Source: Bradyrhizobium sp. SZCCHNS1050 | GTDB taxonomy: Bacteria > Pseudomonadota > Alphaproteobacteria > Rhizobiales > Xanthobacteraceae | Assembly (NCBI RefSeq): GCF_032484785.1 | Contig: NZ_JAUETR010000002.1 | Coordinates: 434,001-498,000, forward strand | Reading direction: 5' to 3' | DNA: 64,000 nucleotides | The notes under the pieces: generated by a model | The model's database searches: none | What the model saw: the letters and a program-made list of their open reading frames with translations, nothing else | Told to the model about the DNA's origin: nothing | Position numbers and translations under genes: made by a program | Shown: positions 19,274-27,957 of the stretch, piece by piece | How positions within the stretch are numbered: the stretch's first letter is position 1 | How the letters are laid out: each line of letters starts with the position of its first letter

Positions 19274-20050
19274 TCAGGCGGCTTCGTTGTCCGACGGCTC
19301 ACGCTGGCTGACGATGACGAGATCCGCATCGGCGAGGTCGTGGCCGTCATCGGCCTCACTGGCTGCGGCGGAGGCCGCCTGCGCGACGAGGCGCGCGGTG
19401 ATGTCGTGATTGGCGTCCTTGCCGCTCTTCTCCCAGGCAGGCGCGTTCAGCACCACGATGTCGTCGTCGTGGGCGGCACCGTCGTGATCGGCGGGCACGA
19501 TCGACGGCGACTTCACCGGCTTGTCGACGATACGCAGGGTCGGGGCCTCGGCTTCGACCGGCTCCGCTGCGGCCGGTTCGTCCTCGGCCATTTCTGCCTG
19601 CTCCGGCGCCGGGTCGACGGCCTCTTCGGCGGGAGCATCCGTGTCGGCGCTCGCAGCGCTGGCCACCGCCTCGGCGGCTTCGGCAGGCTGTTCGGCGGCC
19701 GCGGCAAGGCTCTCCGTGGCCGCCGCATCATCATGCGGCGCGAGGCCGAGATGCTGCGAGATCTCCTTGATCACGCGGTCGATCGCCACCAGCACGCGAT
19801 ATTCCGGGATCGAGGCCATGTGCTGCTCGAACCGGTTGCGCGCATATTGCAGCGAGTCGATCACGTCGGTGGCGATGGAGGAGCCCGACGCTTCGGTGCC
19901 GTGCAGGGCTCCGGCGGCCTTCTCGGTCGAGCTCTCGATCAGCAGGAAGGCCTCGTATTGCGGAATCGATTTGAGCTTCTCGTGATAGTCCTGACGCACG
20001 CCGGCGAGCGTGTCGACGATGGTGGCGAACTCTGGCGCGGGCATTTGCAA
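19274..20050 (-). CDS. Hypothetical Ala/Glu-rich protein
   Basis: A 258-residue protein I do not recognise. Residues 1-105 are helical, with two related segments (YHEKLKSIPQYEAFLLIESS and FEQHMASIPEYRVLVAIDRV), suggesting an internal duplication. Residues 110-185 are a low-complexity Ala/Glu/Pro stretch, likely disordered. The C-terminus is mixed and acidic. No signal peptide or membrane helix is seen. Codon use matches the neighbours. It could be a scaffold or cytoskeletal-type protein; no function can be assigned. Confidence 0.75.
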   Translation of the reverse strand: MQMPAPEFATIVDTLAGVRQDYHEKLKSIPQYEAFLLIESSTEKAAGALHGTEASGSSIATDVIDSLQYARNRFEQHMASIPEYRVLVAIDRVIKEISQHLGLAPHDDAAATESLAAAAEQPAEAAEAVASAASADTDAPAEEAVDPAPEQAEMAEDEPAAAEPVEAEAPTLRIVDKPVKSPSIVPADHDGAAHDDDIVVLNAPAWEKSGKDANHDITARLVAQAASAAASEADDGHDLADADLVIVSQREPSDNEAA

Positions 20051-20227
20051 CGTCCCCTCAACTTCGGCAAAGAAGATGCGGGACGCTACGGACGCACTGA
20101 TGAATGTTCAATTTCGAACGAATACGGCTGTTCGCGGCATGAATAGCCGGCCGTTAAGACCGCACCATCAAAAGCAGGATCGCCCGCTCACCGGGCATTA
20201 AGCATCCTCGGGAAGCCTGCGAAACGC

Positions 20228-20614
20228 TCAGCCGGCAAAATCCTCGGGCCGGAGCTCGATGGGCTTGCCATGTGGGGTGCGATCGGCCGCGTGATCCCAG
20301 GCGTCGCGGTAGCGCGCGAGCGCATCGGCGGAGGTGACGCCCTTCTCGGCGACCAGACGTTCGAGCGTCGCCAGCCAGTGTCGATAATACGTATCGCCGC
20401 AATCGGCGTCGCCGGCCGCTTGCGCGCGTGAAATCTCCTGGGCGAGCGCGGCGGCCCATTCGGGCCAGGTGAACAGCCCGTGGGCGTGCAGCGTGACGGC
20501 CATCGCGAAGGCGTGCGCTTCCCACGGCTCGCGAAACACGGGCCCGCTGTCATCGACGGGAATGCCGGGCAGGGCGCGCGTCGCCGCGACCGCCGCCTCA
20601 CGGTCCGGTTTCAT
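20228..20614 (-). CDS. Nitrile hydratase accessory protein
   Basis: A 128-residue protein resembling the N-terminal half of nitrile hydratase beta subunits (PVFREPWEAHAFAMAVTLHAHGLFTWPEWAAALAQEI, given as a region). Such p14K/P17K-type activators carry cobalt into the alpha subunit by subunit swapping. The ATG overlaps the beta-subunit stop by 4 nt (ATGA), so translation is coupled. It is the last gene of the alpha-beta-activator operon, the usual order for cobalt-type enzymes. Confidence 0.88.
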   Translation of the reverse strand: MKPDREAAVAATRALPGIPVDDSGPVFREPWEAHAFAMAVTLHAHGLFTWPEWAAALAQEISRAQAAGDADCGDTYYRHWLATLERLVAEKGVTSADALARYRDAWDHAADRTPHGKPIELRPEDFAG

Positions 20615-21273
20615 CGGGCTGGCTCCAGATAGGGCTCGAAAGCGTCGACCGTAACCTCCAGCAGCGGATCGGGCGCATCGGCCCACAGCTCGGCACCGCT
20701 GAACGCCACCGTGTAGAGCCATTGCGGATCTTCGCCGCCGCCATGGGCGTTGCTGTCCGGAAACACGTGCATGCCTCTGACCGCCGCGACGCGGCCGAGA
20801 TGGCCCCGCACGTAGCGCGGCAGCCGCGTGTGCGTCGACGGATGGATGTCCTTGGCCCGTACACTGTCGCCGACGGCGAACAGCGCCGGCTGCGTCGCCA
20901 CGCGTGCGGTCGGGCCACCGCGACGCAGTGTCGGCGCGACGGCATCTGCAGTGAGGATCTTGGCGACGGGCTTGGCCGGATGCAGCACCTTGCCGGCGGC
21001 GATCTCATCGGCGTCGACCAGATGCCGCTCCTGCATCAGCCGTTCCAGGCCCGCGAGCCAGATCTGGTAGTAGCTCATGCCGAGGTAGTCGTCCGGCGGA
21101 CGGTTCTCGCGCGCGAACCGCGACATGTCGATGTTCCAGCCGCCGGGGGTCGCCATCGCCAGCGTCATGGCGAACGCACGGCGCTCCCATTCGGCGTGAA
21201 ACACCGGCTCGTTCGGCTCGGGGCGGACCGGACCGAAGCCGGCGACGCCGCCCATGTCATGCGCACCATCCAT
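20611..21273 (-). CDS. nthB: Nitrile hydratase subunit beta
   Basis: A 220-residue protein beginning MDGAHDMGG, the characteristic start of nitrile hydratase beta chains. It ends with the SH3-like barrel typical of the family (FAVGDSVRAKDIHPSTHTRLPRYVRG). It pairs with alpha to form the active heterotetramer that hydrates nitriles to amides. The ATG shares one base with the alpha stop (TGATG). Confidence 0.93.
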   Translation of the reverse strand: MDGAHDMGGVAGFGPVRPEPNEPVFHAEWERRAFAMTLAMATPGGWNIDMSRFARENRPPDDYLGMSYYQIWLAGLERLMQERHLVDADEIAAGKVLHPAKPVAKILTADAVAPTLRRGGPTARVATQPALFAVGDSVRAKDIHPSTHTRLPRYVRGHLGRVAAVRGMHVFPDSNAHGGGEDPQWLYTVAFSGAELWADAPDPLLEVTVDAFEPYLEPAR

Positions 21274-21920
21274 CAGCGGCCGACCTCGTGCGGTTGCTTC
21301 GGCAGGCCGGTGCCGATCATGCTGTCGCGCGTGACGAGCTCGGCGAGCCGCTCCGCGCTCCAGCCGTCGGTCCCCGCGGGACGCATCGGCAGCACGAAAT
21401 AGCGGACCTCGGCCGTCGAATCCCACACCCGGATCTTCGTTGTCGGCGGCAAGTCGAAGCCGAAATCCTTCAAGACGCCGCGCGGATCCTTCACCGCCTT
21501 GGCGCGATAGGGCGCCGACTTGTACCAGACCGGCGGCAGGCCGAGCACGGGCCACGGATAGCAGGAGCACAGCGTGCACACGACCATGTTGTGCAGATCC
21601 GGCGTGTTCTTGACCGCCACGATGTGCTCGCCCTGGCGGCCGGCATAGCCGAGCTCGCCGATCGCCGGCGTGGCGTCGGCAAGAAGGCGTGCCCGATAAG
21701 CCGGATCGGTCCAGGCCCGCGCCACGACCTGGGCGCCGTTGCGGGGACCGACCTTGCTCTCATAGGTCTCGATGAGCACGTCGAGCGCAGCGGGATCGAT
21801 ATATCCCTTCTCGGTCAGGATGCTTTCGAGCGCGCGGACCCGCAGATCGGTCTCGGACAGGTCCGAGTGATCGTGCGGATGGTCGTGATGGTGGTCGTGA
21901 TGGTGGTCGTGATCCGTCAT
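21273..21920 (-). CDS. nthA: Nitrile hydratase subunit alpha, cobalt type
   Basis: A 215-residue metal-binding subunit. The claw motif CTLCSC lies at residues 115-120; Thr at the second position is the signature of cobalt enzymes (iron enzymes have Ser). The cysteines are normally oxidised to sulfinic and sulfenic acids. The first 20 residues are strikingly His/Asp-rich and may bind metal. The ATG at 21920 is chosen because it gives the MTDHDHHH start; an in-frame GTG at 21947 lacks support. It leads an alpha-beta-activator operon. No amidase or nitrile transporter is next to it. Confidence 0.94.
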   Translation of the reverse strand: MTDHDHHHDHHHDHPHDHSDLSETDLRVRALESILTEKGYIDPAALDVLIETYESKVGPRNGAQVVARAWTDPAYRARLLADATPAIGELGYAGRQGEHIVAVKNTPDLHNMVVCTLCSCYPWPVLGLPPVWYKSAPYRAKAVKDPRGVLKDFGFDLPPTTKIRVWDSTAEVRYFVLPMRPAGTDGWSAERLAELVTRDSMIGTGLPKQPHEVGR

Positions 21921-22198
21921 GGCACAACCATAGGCGTAATCCGGCACCGCTGTCGAGCCGAGGACGTTACAAACCGACGGTGCGAGCAGTCGCGTTTCAA
22001 CGCCGCCGCAGCCGTGCGGCGGTCACAATGCCGAGCGCGGCGCCGTCGGTCATTGACGCGCCGATTCCGGACGCAGATGTGATCGAGGCCGCTCCCTTGC
22101 CGCCACCTCGGGCTGTTCAAATCGGAGCGCAGATATGGTTCGTAATGCTTTCGCCGTCCCGATCGGGCACGATAGCAACAGAGGTTTGAGGTTCATCA

Positions 22199-23659
22199 AT
22201 GCCGAACGACGTCTCCCGCCGTGATCTTGCAAAGCTGGCCGGGCTGGCCGCCCTCGGGGCGGCCAATGGCCCGGCGCAAGCGGAGGAGGGCGCGGTGAAG
22301 GAGGATGCCGGGCGGCGGTTTCCCGCCGATTTCGTGTGGGGGACGGCGACGTCGTCGTACCAGATCGAGGGCGGGGCCACGGCCGATGGCCGTGGGCCGT
22401 CGATCTGGGACGTGTTCACGCATTTGCAGGGCAACATCGAGGACGGCAGCACCGGCGACGTCGCCTGCGATCACTACAACCGCTACAAGGACGACGTGCG
22501 GCTGATCAAGGAGCTCGGCTGCCGGGCCTATCGGTTCTCGATCGCCTGGCCCCGGCTGTTTCCCGACGGGGGGCTGACTCCCAATCCGAAGGGCCTCGAC
22601 TTCTACAACCGCCTCGTCGACGAGCTCCTGGCCAACGGCATCACGCCGTACGCAACGCTGTATCATTGGGATCTGCCGCAGGCGCTGCAGGACCGGGTCG
22701 GCGGCTGGCTCTCGGTCGACACGGCCAGGGCCTTTGCGCACTATGCGGGCTACGTCGCCGAGCATCTCGGCGACCGTGTGAAGACCATCTTCACCATCAA
22801 CGAATGCGGCCGCTTCGTTCCGTTCGGCTATGGCCTCGGCGTCGACGCGCCCGGGCTGAAGCTGCCGCAGCAGCAGGTCAACCAGGCGCGCCATCACGTG
22901 GCGCTGGCGCACGGTCTCGCCGTCCAGGCCATCCGCTCCGGCGGACGCGCCGGCATGCGCGTCGGCATGGCCGAGAACATCACGGCCTGCCTGCCGGCGA
23001 TCGACACGCCGGAGAACATCCGCGCCGCCGAGATCGCGACGCGCGAATTGAATGCCGGCTTCCTCAACGTCATCCTCGAGGGGCGCTACACGGAGGGTTT
23101 CCTGGCGTGGTCCGGCAAGGATGCGCCGAAATTCACCGCCGACGAACTGAAGATCATTTCGGCGCCGGTCGATTTCGTCGGCCTCAACATCTACGCGCCG
23201 CAAGCCTATGTCGTCGCGTCGGACCGCGCGGCCGGATTCGACGTGCTGCCGATGCCGTCCTCGTTCCCGCACATGAGCTCACCCTGGCTGCTGGTCGGTC
23301 CGGAGACGGCCTATTGGGTGCCGAAGCTCGCCGCCAAGATCTGGAATCTCCAGACCATCTACATCACCGAGAACGGCACCTCCTCGGACGACAAGCTGAC
23401 CGCCGATGGCAAGGTCCACGACCTCGACCGCGTGATGTATCTGCGCAACTATCTCGCCCAGCTGCAGCGCGCAACGTCCGAGGGCGTGCCCGTGAAGGGC
23501 TACTTCCTGTGGAGCCTGCTGGACAATTTCGAGTGGGTGTTCGGCTACAAGCAGCGCTTCGGCATCTATCACGTCGACTTCGACACCCAGGTGCGCACGC
23601 CCAAGCTCAGCGCGTCGTACTACCATCACGTGATCAGCCGCAACGCCGTGAGCGCGTGA
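22199..23659 (+). CDS. Beta-glucosidase, glycoside hydrolase family 1, Tat-exported
   Basis: A 486-residue GH1 enzyme. The first 30 residues are a twin-arginine signal ([15 protein letters not shown], cleavage near AQA). The GH1 core starts at [19 protein letters not shown]. The acid/base Glu is residue 202 in FTINECG, where Cys replaces the usual Pro after Glu. The nucleophile is Glu391 in YITENG. It would hydrolyse beta-linked glycosides in the periplasm. Most GH1 enzymes are cytosolic, so the Tat signal is notable. It stands alone between the nitrile hydratase operon and a secreted protein gene. Confidence 0.94.
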   Translation: MPNDVSRRDLAKLAGLAALGAANGPAQAEEGAVKEDAGRRFPADFVWGTATSSYQIEGGATADGRGPSIWDVFTHLQGNIEDGSTGDVACDHYNRYKDDVRLIKELGCRAYRFSIAWPRLFPDGGLTPNPKGLDFYNRLVDELLANGITPYATLYHWDLPQALQDRVGGWLSVDTARAFAHYAGYVAEHLGDRVKTIFTINECGRFVPFGYGLGVDAPGLKLPQQQVNQARHHVALAHGLAVQAIRSGGRAGMRVGMAENITACLPAIDTPENIRAAEIATRELNAGFLNVILEGRYTEGFLAWSGKDAPKFTADELKIISAPVDFVGLNIYAPQAYVVASDRAAGFDVLPMPSSFPHMSSPWLLVGPETAYWVPKLAAKIWNLQTIYITENGTSSDDKLTADGKVHDLDRVMYLRNYLAQLQRATSEGVPVKGYFLWSLLDNFEWVFGYKQRFGIYHVDFDTQVRTPKLSASYYHHVISRNAVSA

Positions 23660-23901
23660 AGCGCCGCGACGCCACCCGGGGTCCCGCCGGGCGCGGTCCG
23701 CGCCATTCAGGCGGCCGATGTGCCGTCGGCATCCGACGCATTGAGTGTCGGCGCGCCGGCCTTCACGTCGCGATTGCAAATCCATGATGCGGAAAGCACA
23801 CCTCGTGCGACTCTTTTGCGCGCATGCCGTTTTCGTGGCGAAAGCTGGCTGCAGATGACGTAAACCGGCAATCTGCCGGCCCCTCAAGCGAGTTTTCCAG
23901 C

Positions 23902-24843
23902 ATGCAAGTTTCCGTTGTTTGTCCGCCAGCCGTCCGCGCGGGCGTTCTGTTCTGCGTCCTCGGAGTGATCGCTGGCTCCAGCGCCTGGGCCCAGGGAGCC
24001 GCGAACGATGCGGCCAAGCCCGCCACGGAGCAGTCTGCCGCGCCGACGGCCGAAAAGCCCGCAGAGTCCGAGCCGAAACCCGCGGTTGCTGAAACCAGGC
24101 CCGCCGAGCAGCCCTCGGATGCCGCCGGCAAGCCTGCGGCCGAGCCCGAGAAGACGGCCGAGAAGCCCGGCGAGCCAGCCGCTGCGGACACCAAGCCCGT
24201 TCAGGCCACAGACAGCGCGAGCCAGCAGCGGGTGGACAAAGTATCAACCGAAAAAGCCGCGACGGATGCTGCGGCCGAGAGCAAGCCAGCCGAGGCCAAA
24301 TCCGAGACCAAGGTCGAACCGAACTCCGGCGCCGACGTCGGCCAGAAGCCGGCCGTGACCGAGTCGAAACCGGCAGAGCCCGCTCCGGCCGTTCAGCCCG
24401 CCGCCGTCGCCAAGGACGCGCCCGCGCCGGAGAAAGCCGAAGAGAAGGCTGCGGAGAGCAAGCCCGCAGCCGCTGCGCCCGCCGAAAAGCCGGCTGCCGC
24501 CGCCGAGGTGAAGCCCGCGGTTGCGCCGGCCGAGCCCAAGACATCCGCGCCGCCGGCCGCAGCTTCTTCCGCGGCCACGCCGGGGAAGGCGGCTGCGAAG
24601 CAGGACACCGCGTCCCCGTCGGCCAAGCCCGGACGGCACGGCCACGCGCATGCCCAACATGCCGAGGACGACACCAAGCCCGCCAAGCGCGAGCAACGCG
24701 TCCGCAAGCCCAAGAGCGAACAGAAGAGCGAAATGAAGCGGGAGGCGAAGAGGCGGGGTGTGAACTGCAAGAGCTTCCGCACCTATGACGCGGAGAAGGG
24801 CATCTACCGCGGCTACGACGGGCGCGTTCACACCTGCTCGTAA
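23902..24843 (+). CDS. Secreted Ala/Pro/Lys-rich protein with BA14K-like C-terminus
   Basis: The protein has 313 residues. It begins with a signal peptide (start at ATG 23902, cleavage near AWAQG). About 200 residues of degenerate PAEKPA-type repeats follow, likely an extended wall- or envelope-spanning linker. The last 35 residues read like a BA14K domain: paired cysteines around CKSFRTYDAEKGIYRGYDGR. BA14K-like proteins are common secreted proteins in rhizobia and Brucella, some with lectin-like activity. Function here is unknown. An ATG at 23824 is in frame but lacks a signal peptide at the right place. Confidence 0.8.
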   Translation: MQVSVVCPPAVRAGVLFCVLGVIAGSSAWAQGAANDAAKPATEQSAAPTAEKPAESEPKPAVAETRPAEQPSDAAGKPAAEPEKTAEKPGEPAAADTKPVQATDSASQQRVDKVSTEKAATDAAAESKPAEAKSETKVEPNSGADVGQKPAVTESKPAEPAPAVQPAAVAKDAPAPEKAEEKAAESKPAAAAPAEKPAAAAEVKPAVAPAEPKTSAPPAAASSAATPGKAAAKQDTASPSAKPGRHGHAHAQHAEDDTKPAKREQRVRKPKSEQKSEMKREAKRRGVNCKSFRTYDAEKGIYRGYDGRVHTCS

Positions 24844-24925
24844 CGGACCGATAAGGGGCCGATCGGCAAGCGCGCGGATCGGCGGCGGCCAAGACCGCCA
24901 ACGGTGAGCACGGCCGATCACACCA

Positions 24926-25747
24926 TCAACGCGGCATCGGCGGCTGAATGCCCGAGGTGTTGCGGGTAAAGAGTGTCCCGAACGTCGAGCCCTGCGGCTG
25001 CGCCGGCTGCGGCCGGGCCATTCCCGTGGTGGTCCGCTGCTGCGGCGTCACGATGATCTGCTGGGGCGGGCCTGGGGGGACCGTGCCGCGTGCCTGCACC
25101 GACTGGTTGGACATTCGTGACACCAGACGCATCAGCTGATCCTGGCCGGCTTGTAGCTGCTCGATGGCGCGGGTGTGATCGCGGCTGGCCTGATCCTGCG
25201 TCGACTTGATCTGTTCGATGCCCTGCTGCAGATCGGCGATGTCACGCGCCATCCTCTGCATCAACGTCGCGGGCTCGCGGGGGCCGGTGGTGTCTTCCGC
25301 TCCCCTCAGCGAGGCATTCGACATCATGGCATCCTCGCTACCCTGCTGGGCTGACGCCTCGTCCTGCGGAGCTTCGCTGGCGCCCGGCATCCAACGGTCC
25401 ATCAGCGAGGTGCCGGCGTCGCGCTGCGACCAGGCGACCGAGCCACCGACCAGCACGACCAGCAGAGCGAGACCCACGGCGTTGCGCCCGCGCAGCCTGC
25501 CGAGCGGTGCCTTCATCCGCGCCCAGCGGCTGGCCCCGGCGTCTGCCGCCCCGCTCGTGCTCGCTGCCGCCGCGGCATCCGCCGCCACGCCGGGCCTCTC
25601 GATCGCCGCGAGCCGCGTATCGATCCGGGTCAGCACCTCACGCAGGACCCGCCGGTACAGTTGATCATAGCTTGTCTTCTCGGGCTTCCCAGGGGCGAGG
25701 CCGATCTCGCTCTGATCAATCTGTTGCACGTTCTGTGTGGACTGCAT
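24926..25747 (-). CDS. Single-pass membrane coiled-coil protein (paralogue of 32608-33426)
   Basis: A 273-residue protein of unknown function. The N-terminal helix reads YDQLYRRVLREVLTRIDTRLAAIE; a single membrane helix spans about residues 90-106 (NAVGLALLVVLVGGSVAW). A coiled coil lies near 165-210 (ARDIADLQQGIEQIKSTQDQ and AIEQLQAGQDQLMRL), and the tail is Pro/Gln-rich. The same layout and the same coiled-coil signature occur in the gene ending at 32608, so the two are paralogues. The large part after the helix is probably outside the cytoplasm. It converges with the BA14K-like gene and is divergent from the DUF2167 gene. Confidence 0.75.
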   Translation of the reverse strand: MQSTQNVQQIDQSEIGLAPGKPEKTSYDQLYRRVLREVLTRIDTRLAAIERPGVAADAAAAASTSGAADAGASRWARMKAPLGRLRGRNAVGLALLVVLVGGSVAWSQRDAGTSLMDRWMPGASEAPQDEASAQQGSEDAMMSNASLRGAEDTTGPREPATLMQRMARDIADLQQGIEQIKSTQDQASRDHTRAIEQLQAGQDQLMRLVSRMSNQSVQARGTVPPGPPQQIIVTPQQRTTTGMARPQPAQPQGSTFGTLFTRNTSGIQPPMPR

Positions 25748-25995
25748 TGCTGATCCCCAAACCCTTGGCCCGCCGCCGACGCCGATGTTCTCTTTGAATT
25801 TTCAAACGTGACTCGACCCGCCGCTTTGGCCGAAAGCAAGACAGCGTCGTGACGAGGAGGGGGCCTTTTCGGACCATCTCTCCCTCGCTGCAGCGCCAGT
25901 CGATCGCTTCGAGAGGCCTGAATCGCCCTCTTGTTGCGCGCTGCCGAGCCTCCGAGGTACTATCCGACCGATGTTCTTGGGGGGGGGTGGGGCCG

Positions 25996-26925
25996 GTGCA
26001 AAGCTTGATTGTCATTGCGCGCGCAATGTTGTGCGCAGCGTTCGTCGTCCTGTCCGCTCACGCGCAGGCCGTGCCTCTGGATGAGGCCACGCGCAAGGCT
26101 GAACTGATGGCGGCCTGGCAGGCGGCGAGCCAAGCGGGCACCGACGGACCAAGCGACATCGTGCTGATCGACCAGGGCACGCTGAAGCTGCCGGCCGACT
26201 ACTTCTACGTCCCGAAGAACGAAGGCCTGCGGGTCCTTCGCGCGCTCGGCAACGTCGTCAACGACGCGACCTTCGTCGGGCTGGTCGTCGGCAGACGCCA
26301 GAACGACGACTGGATGGTGGTGATCAAGCACATCAAGGAAGGCTACATCAAAGACGACGACGCCAAGAGCTGGAACGCGGACGATCTGCTGAGCAACCTC
26401 CGCGCCGGCGCCGACGAGGCGAACAAGGACCGTGCGGCGCGCGGATTTCCGGAAATGGCCGTGGTCGGCTGGGTCGAGCCGCCGGCCTACGACGCCACGA
26501 CGCATCGTCTCGTCTGGTCGCTGCTCGCCAAGGAGAAGGGCCAGCCCGACGATGCGCCGAAGAACGTCAACTACAACACCTACGCACTCGGGCGTGACGG
26601 CTATTTCAGCCTGAACCTCCTGTCCGGCTCGGAGCGGATCGCGGGCGACAAGGCGGTGGCGCACGAGCTGCTGTCCGATCTCTCCTACAATGCCGGCAAG
26701 CGTTATGAGGATTTCAGCGCCAGCACGGATCGGATCGCCGAATATGGATTGCTGGCGCTGGTCGGCGGCGTTGCCGCGAAGAAGCTCGGGCTGCTGGCGC
26801 TGGCCGGTGCGTTCGTCCTGAAGTTCGCCAAGATCATCATCTTCGCCGTCGTCGGCGCCGGGGCCGCTGTCATGAACTTCCTGCGCCGCAAGCCGCGCGG
26901 CGACAACGCGGGCGGGCCGACGTGA
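25996..26925 (+). CDS. DUF2167 family membrane protein
   Basis: A 309-residue protein. The GTG at 25996 follows a very G-rich site and gives a signal peptide cleaved near SAHAQA; the ATG at 26026 would leave it too short. The body matches the DUF2167 family pattern, including GYIKDDDAKSWNADDLL and NYNTYALGRDGYFSLNLL. The C-terminus has two hydrophobic helices (about 255-305) and an Arg-rich end. Family function is unknown. It overlaps the downstream protease gene by 4 nt (GTGA), implying that the two work together. Confidence 0.87.
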   Translation: MQSLIVIARAMLCAAFVVLSAHAQAVPLDEATRKAELMAAWQAASQAGTDGPSDIVLIDQGTLKLPADYFYVPKNEGLRVLRALGNVVNDATFVGLVVGRRQNDDWMVVIKHIKEGYIKDDDAKSWNADDLLSNLRAGADEANKDRAARGFPEMAVVGWVEPPAYDATTHRLVWSLLAKEKGQPDDAPKNVNYNTYALGRDGYFSLNLLSGSERIAGDKAVAHELLSDLSYNAGKRYEDFSASTDRIAEYGLLALVGGVAAKKLGLLALAGAFVLKFAKIIIFAVVGAGAAVMNFLRRKPRGDNAGGPT

Positions 26926-27647
26926 AGGCTCTCCTGCTGATCCTGTTCTCCGGCCTGAAATGGGGGAAGCTCGCCATGAGCGGCGGCACGATGCTGCTGT
27001 CGCTGGTCGTCTATGCCGGCATCTGGGGCTGGCGCTATGCGGCCGGCTTCATTGCGCTCCTGTTTGCCCATGAGATGGGACACTACGTCGCCGCACGTCA
27101 GCGCGGCCTCGACGTCGGCGCTCCCGCCTTCATCCCGTTCGTCGGCGCCTGGATCGCGCTCAAGGAGCAGCCGGTCGACGTCGAGACGGAGGCCTATGTG
27201 GCACTCGCCGGTCCGCTAGTCGGGACCGCGGCCGCGCTTGCGGTCTATCTGTGGGCGCGATCGGACGACAGCAATCTGCTGCTTGCGATCGCCTATTCCG
27301 GCCTGTTCCTCAACCTGTTCAACCTGCTGCCGATCTCGCCGCTGGACGGCGGCCGCGTCACCAGCGTGCTGAGTCCGCGCATCTGGCTGCTTGGCGTTCC
27401 CATGCTGCTGGCCTTGATGCTCTATCGGCCGAGCCCGATGCTGATCATCATCGCCATCCTCGCAGCCCCGCAACTGATGAAGGCCTGGCGCTACGATCCC
27501 GGCGCGCCCGAGAACGTCGCCTATTATGGCACGACGCTGCAGACGAAGCTCGAATATGCCGGGACTTATCTCGCGCTCGCGGCGCTTCTCGCCGTCATGA
27601 CCTACGACGTGCACGAGATGCTTGGGCACGTGCGTCAGTTTGGCTGA
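26922..27647 (+). CDS. Site-2 protease family (M50) intramembrane metalloprotease
   Basis: A 241-residue polytopic membrane protein. The zinc-binding HEMGH sits in the second hydrophobic segment (near residue 50), and the third ligand motif NLLPISPLDGGR is near residue 130. These define M50 proteases, which cut substrates within or near the membrane. There is no PDZ domain, unlike RseP. The GTG start overlaps the DUF2167 stop, so the DUF2167 protein is a plausible substrate or regulator; that is inference. Confidence 0.9.
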   Translation: MKALLLILFSGLKWGKLAMSGGTMLLSLVVYAGIWGWRYAAGFIALLFAHEMGHYVAARQRGLDVGAPAFIPFVGAWIALKEQPVDVETEAYVALAGPLVGTAAALAVYLWARSDDSNLLLAIAYSGLFLNLFNLLPISPLDGGRVTSVLSPRIWLLGVPMLLALMLYRPSPMLIIIAILAAPQLMKAWRYDPGAPENVAYYGTTLQTKLEYAGTYLALAALLAVMTYDVHEMLGHVRQFG

Positions 27648-27696
27648 GTTGAGGTTGCCGCTTCAGTCGAGAAGCTTCATGTAGGTCAAAGGGCAC

Positions 27697-27729
27697 CGCC
27701 TCGTCGTAAGGGATCGCCTCGTCGTAAGG
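27697..27729. repeat. 18-bp tandem duplication
   Basis: The 15-mer cgcctcgtcgtaagg occurs at 27697-27711 and again at 27715-27729, a period of 18 bp. It lies in the 310-nt gap before the Liv importer. No function is evident. Confidence 0.6.
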
Positions 27730-27751
27730 ACGTGGCCCTCTTCAACTCGGA

Positions 27752-27779
27752 ATATCCGCTGCTGCAATGCAGCGGATAT
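27752..27779. promoter_or_regulatory. Perfect 11-bp palindrome upstream of the Liv importer
   Basis: Arms atatccgctgc (27752-27762) and gcagcggatat (27769-27779) are separated by 6 nt. It is about 180 nt before the binding-protein gene and about 100 nt after the protease gene. It could be a terminator stem (no T-run), an operator, or a dispersed repeat. The rest of the 27648-27957 gap shows nothing else but the short tandem duplication. Confidence 0.35.
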
Positions 27780-27957
27780 ATTTGGGCGGCGCGCAGGAAC
27801 CATGCAGTCCTGTAAGACATTCCGTGAGCCATGAGCGCGGCGCGCTATCACAATGCGCTGAGCGCAGAGCACGTCTCGGGATGTTCCCTTGCTCACTGGC
27901 ATGTGGGAGACCAAAGTCGAGCCTGCCCGTCAGAGGCATAAGGATTCGGGAGGTTTC

